NCBI GenBank assembly: GCA_016213725.1
Contig: JACQZS010000243.1
Location: forward strand, 1 to 37,836
From: Acidobacteriota bacterium
GTDB taxonomy: Bacteria; Acidobacteriota; Terriglobia; Bryobacterales; Bryobacteraceae
DNA length: 37,836 nt
Direction: 5' to 3'
In this document: positions 34,232 through 37,836 of the stretch, piece after piece
Position numbering within the stretch: the stretch's first letter is position 1
How the letters are laid out: each line of letters opens with the position of its first letter
Position numbers and translations under genes: made by a program
Notes under the pieces: model-generated
Database searches by the model: none
What the model saw: the letters and a program-made list of their open reading frames with translations, nothing else
What the model was told of the DNA's origin: nothing

Positions 34232-34996
34232 TTAGCGGACAGCGCCATCGAGTTCGCGGTAAAAGACTTTGGCGCGCGTGGCCATGTGGGGTTTGAGCAC
34301 CTGGACCTTGTTCTTGCGCAGGAACTCGTGCACGGGGTCCTTGGGGTTCTTTAGGTCGGCAAGCTGGCGGGCCTGGGTGGGGCAGGCTTCACAGCAGGCG
34401 GTGGTGAGGCCCTGGGTGATGCGGTGGTAGCAGAGGGAGCACTTGTCGACGGTTTCCTTGGCGGGGTTGATGTAGCGGCAGCCGTAGGGGCAGGCCTGGA
34501 TGCAGTAGCGGCAGCCGAGGCAGTAGGATTCGTCGACGAGGACGACGCCGTCGGGCGAATCGAAGGTGGCGCCGACGGGGCAGACCTGGACGCAGGGCGA
34601 GTCCATGCAGTGGTTGCAGAGTTTGGGGACGAAGAACTGTTTGGCTTTCGCGTCGCTGGAGGGGGGGAAGCCGTTCTTGCCGCCGCCGGGAGAGGTGACG
34701 TGGGGATGCTCCTGGTCTGCGCCATCGATTTCGTAGTGCTCCACCCAGGTGCGGAAGAAGCCCTCCGGGACGTCGTTCTCCTTCTCACAGGCGCGCACGC
34801 AGTTGCCGCATCCGATGCACTTCTCGATGTCGATAGTCATGCCCCAGAGGTGGGCCTGGGGATTGTAGGCGGGCAGGGCTGGCGCGGCCGCCGGAGTCGG
34901 AGCCGGGGCAGCGGAGGGAGATGATGAGACGGCGGCGGAACCGAGGATGAGGAACTTTCCTGCTTCCCACAGAACATCGCGGCGTGACGTAGCCAT
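34232..34996 (-). CDS. Four-cluster 4Fe-4S ferredoxin subunit (DmsB/NrfC-like), Tat signal
   Basis: A 254-residue protein with a twin-arginine signal (MATSRRDVLWEAGKFLILGS) and a Pro/Ala linker. Four cysteine groups bind [4Fe-4S] clusters: CIGCGNCVRAC (60-70), CNHCMDSPCVQVC (127-139), CLGCRYCIQAC (159-169) and a CSLC...CEAC set (186-205). The order is that of the electron-transfer subunit of NrfD-type complexes. It would shuttle electrons between the NrfD quinone site and the tetrahaem cytochrome on the periplasmic side. It lies 27 nt after the cytochrome gene and 12 nt before the NrfD gene. Confidence 0.92.
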   Translation of the reverse strand: MATSRRDVLWEAGKFLILGSAAVSSSPSAAPAPTPAAAPALPAYNPQAHLWGMTIDIEKCIGCGNCVRACEKENDVPEGFFRTWVEHYEIDGADQEHPHVTSPGGGKNGFPPSSDAKAKQFFVPKLCNHCMDSPCVQVCPVGATFDSPDGVVLVDESYCLGCRYCIQACPYGCRYINPAKETVDKCSLCYHRITQGLTTACCEACPTQARQLADLKNPKDPVHEFLRKNKVQVLKPHMATRAKVFYRELDGAVR

Positions 34997-35023
34997 TTCG
35001 GTTTCCTCTCGTGAAACGGGGAT

Positions 35024-35482
35024 CTAGAGCTTGGGACTGTGCGGCTGGTGGCAGACTTCGCAGGAGGTGCCGGCATTGTGGGTGACGCTGGACACCTGCT
35101 TGAACCAGGCGGGCTTGGCGGCGCTGGCCTCATGGCAGCGGGTGCACAGCGCGGCGATCTCGGGTTTGGCGGGCTTGAGTTTGCCGGGCTCGTCGGCATG
35201 GGAGGCGGCGGGGCCGTGGCAGGCTTCGCAGGAGATGGAGCGGTGCGGGCCGGCGTTGCGCGCCGTCTGCTGCTCCGTGTGGCACATCACGCAGGTCTCC
35301 TGGCCGGCGAAGTGGACTGGCTTGCGGCGGATATCGTCCAGCGCTCCGGCGCGGTAATGGCCGTATTGGCCGAAGGAAGGTGGGATGACCGCCTTGCGGG
35401 CGACGGCGAAAAGTCCGAGGCCGATCAGGAACACCACTGCAGGCCGGATGAGGTGGGCGGCCTCTTTCCAGTTGCTGGACAC
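35024..35482 (-). CDS. Membrane-anchored tetrahaem cytochrome c
   Basis: A 152-residue protein with an uncleaved-looking N-terminal helix (LIRPAVVFLIGLGLFAVA, residues 11-28) and four CxxCH haem sites: CVMCH (64), CEACH (85), CTRCH (113) and CEVCH (141). Extra histidines (HRS, HADE, HNAG, HQPH) can serve as sixth ligands. It resembles small NapC/c7-like periplasmic cytochromes and would accept electrons from the ferredoxin and NrfD subunits. The start is a GTG with AGGAG only 3 nt upstream, suggesting modest initiation. It is the first gene after the promoter at 35632-35660. Confidence 0.88.
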   Translation of the reverse strand: MSSNWKEAAHLIRPAVVFLIGLGLFAVARKAVIPPSFGQYGHYRAGALDDIRRKPVHFAGQETCVMCHTEQQTARNAGPHRSISCEACHGPAASHADEPGKLKPAKPEIAALCTRCHEASAAKPAWFKQVSSVTHNAGTSCEVCHQPHSPKL

Positions 35483-35625
35483 GGACTCCTCGATTCCCGC
35501 CGGAGACGGGCCGGCGTAAAGACTGAGAGGGGAGAACCGGTAGGGAACCCGCCCTCGGAGGCCACAGTGCCGTGGGTGCCTGGGGGCTTGCGCCTGCGGG
35601 CATCCAAACTTGATCAGTTAATGCA
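35483..35625 (-). other. Long, GC-rich 5' leader of the electron-transfer operon
   Basis: From the predicted transcription start to the GTG is about 140 nt. The leader can fold into GCCCGC/GCGGGT enclosing a GGC-GCAA-GCC tetraloop hairpin and a CCAC...GTGG hairpin, with a further CGCCGG/CCGGCG hairpin close to the start codon. Some short strings recall GEMM (c-di-GMP/cGAMP) riboswitches, but the outer pairing does not fit, so I make no riboswitch call. Confidence 0.35.
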
Positions 35626-35630
35626 GATCA

Positions 35631-35660
35631 GATAATAAGGTCTTATCAGTGTCTTGTCAA
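35631..35660 (-). promoter_or_regulatory. Near-consensus sigma70 promoter with overlapping inverted repeat
   Basis: On the minus strand TTGACA (35660-35655) is followed after exactly 17 nt by TATTAT (35637-35632), a perfect -35 and a 5/6 -10. An inverted repeat GATAA-N7-TTATC (35631-35647) covers the -10 and part of the spacer, where a repressor would block polymerase. It drives the cytochrome operon beginning at 35482. Confidence 0.72.
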
Positions 35661-35766
35661 GTATTTCTTGGCTTGGCCTTCGCTTGGATGGGCCGATGGC
35701 GAGGCGCGGGACGGCCGGAGAGGGGGTATTGGGCCGCAAAACGGCTTCGCCATGGATTCGAGGGGA

Positions 35767-35904
35767 TCAGAAAGGGAAGCCGACGCCGGCGGCGCCGAAG
35801 CCGAAAGTGGCGCCCGGTTCGACGTTCAGTCCTGATGCGGGGACAGGGAGGGCCAACGTCGTGGCGGCGAGGACGAGGAACCGCAGGCTCAGGCGACGCG
35901 GCAT
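35767..35904 (-). CDS. Predicted 45-residue exported peptide
   Basis: A short ORF starting at the ATG at 35904 with GGAGG exactly 6 nt upstream. The first 24 residues form a clear signal peptide: MPRRLSLRFLVLAATTLALP then VPAS. The mature part would be only about 21 residues, Gly/Phe-rich (LNVEPGATFGFGAAGVGFPF). I recognise no family. It could be a small envelope peptide or the remnant of a longer secreted protein that lost its 3' part. It lies about 107 bp upstream of the cytochrome operon promoter, on the same strand, and is divergent from the following oxidoreductase. Confidence 0.5.
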   Translation of the reverse strand: MPRRLSLRFLVLAATTLALPVPASGLNVEPGATFGFGAAGVGFPF

Positions 35905-36012
35905 GGGCTGCCTCCAGGGGGCTGTCCGGAGTTTTCGGCGAGGGGGCCGCGAAGTCAAGGGTCGAGTGGGTGTGAGCACGAGCGCGGTAGAATGCGGGGC
36001 GAGGTGCAAGCG

Positions 36013-37326
36013 ATGAGCCAGCAGATGGGACGCAGGGAGATGGTGGCGGCGGCGATGGCCGTGCCGCGGAGCGTATTGGGCGGGCGCGGGGTGGCGGCGC
36101 CGAGCGACAAGCTGGTGATTGCGGGCGTGGGGGTAGGCGGGGTGGGGCAGAGCTATCTGAAGGGTTGCGCCAGCGAAAAGATCGCGGTGTTGTGCGACGT
36201 GGATTTGAATTATGCGGCGAAGACGTTCGCCACGTATCCGGCGGCGAAGGTCTATCAGGACTACAGGGTGATGCTGGAGAAGGAGAAGGGCATCGACGCG
36301 GTGGTGATCGGGACGCCGGACCATACGCACGCGCAGATCGCGCTGGCGGCGCTGGAGCTGGGCAAGCACGTCTACTGCGCCAAGCCGATGACGCGCACGG
36401 TGGTGGAGGCGCGGAAGCTGAAAGAGATGGCGGCGGAGAAGAAGCTGGCAACGCAGATGAGCGTGCAGACGTGCGGTTCAGACGATTCGCTGACCACGGT
36501 GGAATGGGTACGCGCCGGGGCGGTGGGGCGCGTGCAGCGCGTGGACGTGTGGAACGACCGTCCGTTGTGGCCGCAGGATCTGGCGCGGCCGAAGGAGCAG
36601 GTGCCGGTGCCATCCGGCCTGAATTGGGATCTATGGCTGGGCAACGCGCCGAAGCGGCCGTATCATCCGCTCTATCACCCGTTCAACTTCCGCGGCTGGG
36701 TGGACTTCGGCACCGGCGCGCTGGGAGACATGGGCTGCCACACGCTGCACGTGATCGCACTGGCGCTGGAACTGGGAGCGCCCATATCGGTGGAGGCGTC
36801 GCGGAGCCTGGTGAAGGTCTTCGCGGAGTCTGGGCAGGGCGATCTGAGCTGGACGCGCAGCCGCACGGCGCGCCATGCGGAGACGTTCCCGCATGCGTCC
36901 ATGGTGACCTGGCGATTCCGGAAGGCGGGGGGCGTATTGCCGGTGACGTGGTACGACGGCGGGCTGAAGCCTCCGAAGCCGGAGGGCTGGGAGCGGTCCA
37001 AGCCGCTGCCGGATTCCGGCATCCTGTTCCACGGCGAGAAGGGAGTGTTGTGGAGCGGCTTCACGGGCCGGCCGCGGATGCTGGGCGAGCGCGAGTTTGC
37101 CGCGCCGCCGAAGACATTGAAGCGAACCGAGGAACACTACCAGGAGTGGATTACGGCGGCGAAGGGCGGTCCGGCGGGCGCGTGCGAGTTCGGCTTCGGA
37201 GCCTATCTGACGGAACTGACGCTGCTGGGCGCGGTGGCGCAGCGCACGGGGCGCTACTTGGACTGGGACAGCGCGGCCATGAAGTTTCCAGGCGACGAGG
37301 AAGCCACGGCCATGCTGCGCGGGTAA
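36013..37326 (+). CDS. Gfo/Idh/MocA family oxidoreductase
   Basis: A 437-residue enzyme. The NAD(P) domain has KLVIAGVGVGGVGQSYLKG, KIAVLCDVDLNYAAK and VVIGTPDHTHAQIALAALE, then CAKPMTRTVVEA in place of the usual EKP. The C-terminal part includes VWNDRPLWPQDLARP, LNWDLWLGNAPKRPYHP and VDFGTGALGDMGCHTLH, shared with the 22941 protein. The N-terminus (MGRREMVAAAMAVPRSVLG) is a degraded Tat-like signal with one RR pair. I start at 36013 (GAGG upstream); 36025 is an alternative. It probably acts on an exported sugar. Its stop is 8 nt from that of the convergent RraA-like gene, with no room for a terminator. Confidence 0.9.
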   Translation: MSQQMGRREMVAAAMAVPRSVLGGRGVAAPSDKLVIAGVGVGGVGQSYLKGCASEKIAVLCDVDLNYAAKTFATYPAAKVYQDYRVMLEKEKGIDAVVIGTPDHTHAQIALAALELGKHVYCAKPMTRTVVEARKLKEMAAEKKLATQMSVQTCGSDDSLTTVEWVRAGAVGRVQRVDVWNDRPLWPQDLARPKEQVPVPSGLNWDLWLGNAPKRPYHPLYHPFNFRGWVDFGTGALGDMGCHTLHVIALALELGAPISVEASRSLVKVFAESGQGDLSWTRSRTARHAETFPHASMVTWRFRKAGGVLPVTWYDGGLKPPKPEGWERSKPLPDSGILFHGEKGVLWSGFTGRPRMLGEREFAAPPKTLKRTEEHYQEWITAAKGGPAGACEFGFGAYLTELTLLGAVAQRTGRYLDWDSAAMKFPGDEEATAMLRG

Positions 37327-37334
37327 GGCGCGAC

Positions 37335-37836
37335 TCAGATTCGCCCGAACTTGGCGACGGCTTCCGCGATGCTCTTCAGCTTCTCGATGAAGGGGTACAT
37401 GCGGTGTTCGGTGTCGTCTAGCTCCTGGGCGCGTTTGAGCACTTCGGCGGCCTTGGCCTTGGGCACGACGACGACGCCGTCTTCATCGGCGGCGATGATA
37501 TCGCCGGGGTTGACGGTGACGCCGGCGCAGACGACGGGCACGTTGGCGGCTTTGAAGCGGTAGTGGTTGACGGAGGTGGAGGGGACGATGCCGCGGGCGT
37601 AGACGGGGAACTGAATGCGCTTGATCTGGGGTGTGTCGCGGACTCCCGCATCGACCACGGCGCCGGCGAGGGAGCGGAACTTCATGGCGGTGGACATGAG
37701 GCCGCCGATGCCGGCGACATCGGCGCCATCCGGCAGAACGATGACATAGACGGAGCCGGCCGGCGCGGCGTCGATGGCGTCAAGCATACCTTGGCTGGCC
37801 TTGCTGCCGTCCTTGTGCTCGACCTTCTCCATCTGA
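37335..37836 (-). CDS. RraA-like / HMG-aldolase-family protein, 5' end outside window
   Basis: The frame is open to the window edge, so the N-terminus is missing; about 166 residues are visible against a usual 210-230. RraA-family blocks are AIDAAPAGSVYVIVLPDGAD, GGLMSTAMKFRSLAGAVVDA, GVRDTPQI, FPVYARGIVPSTSVNHY and VNPGDIIAADEDGVVVVPK. The GAVVDAGVRD region carries the Arg-Asp pair used for substrate and metal binding in 4-hydroxy-4-methyl-2-oxoglutarate aldolases. Such proteins split pyruvate from hydroxy-keto acids, which fits a setting of sugar-acid enzymes. The exact substrate cannot be stated. Confidence 0.85.
   Translation of the reverse strand, partial: QMEKVEHKDGSKASQGMLDAIDAAPAGSVYVIVLPDGADVAGIGGLMSTAMKFRSLAGAVVDAGVRDTPQIKRIQFPVYARGIVPSTSVNHYRFKAANVPVVCAGVTVNPGDIIAADEDGVVVVPKAKAAEVLKRAQELDDTEHRMYPFIEKLKSIAEAVAKFGRI

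Noticed and set aside
32933..34354. 473-codon acidic plus-strand ORF, and the similar one at 31751-32884
   Set aside because: Antisense to the NrfD and membrane-protein genes; repetitive Glu/Asp/Gly/Ala composition comes from reading hydrophobic codons in reverse.
35483..35625. GEMM-I (c-di-GMP or cGAMP) riboswitch
   Set aside because: Strings such as CACGGCACTGTGGCC and GGGCGGGTT look alike, but the outer helix pairing (GGCAA with TTGCC type) and the conserved ACGCAAAGCC core are not met. A covariance search would decide.

Overview
The window looks like a high-GC soil bacterium, most plausibly an acidobacterium of the Bryobacterales / Solibacter type. This is inference from gene content: Tat-exported Gfo/Idh/MocA oxidoreductases, a DUF2961 protein, an RraA-like protein, a soluble VirB10-like protein, large secreted proteins of unknown function and multihaem cytochromes. 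No rRNA, tRNA, CRISPR array or insertion sequence was found.

Region 1 (1-13105) is an extracellular polysaccharide locus. On the minus strand lie a GT4 glycosyltransferase, an O-antigen-ligase-like polymerase, two more GT4 enzymes and a UDP-sugar epimerase cut by the window edge. Then come a large plus-strand lipoprotein of unknown function (6234-8597), a minus-strand GT2 enzyme, and a plus-strand Wzx-type flippase with a WsaF-like glycosyltransferase.

Region 2 (13189-18603, minus) is a tight three-gene operon of exported proteins: a tail-fibre-like repeat protein, a second tail-fibre-flavoured protein, and a 984-residue protein that is a distant paralogue of the 787-residue lipoprotein of region 1. 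This paralogue pair tied to a polysaccharide locus is the best candidate for an undescribed system.

Region 3 (18816-22855, minus) runs lexA, a DinB-fold protein, prmA, a Tat-exported enolase-superfamily dehydratase and a short-chain dehydrogenase. lexA carries an in-frame amber codon three codons before the Ala-Gly self-cleavage bond, and a near-consensus SOS-box-like palindrome lies just upstream of it.

Region 4 (22941-29728) is metabolic: a Gfo/Idh/MocA oxidoreductase, a DUF2961 protein lacking a nearby stop codon, a two-subunit aconitase X enzyme, an alpha/beta hydrolase, a DUF1801 protein and a VirB10-like exported protein.

Region 5 (29745-35660, minus) is an electron-transfer module: tetrahaem cytochrome, four-cluster ferredoxin, NrfD membrane subunit, a polytopic membrane protein, and a pentahaem OmcA/MtrC-like cytochrome. 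A near-perfect sigma70 promoter with an overlapping inverted repeat precedes it. The last cytochrome has its own 200-nt leader made of nested inverted repeats that could hide its ribosome binding site.

Region 6 (35767-37836) holds a predicted 45-residue exported peptide, a second Gfo/Idh/MocA oxidoreductase and an RraA-like gene cut by the window end.
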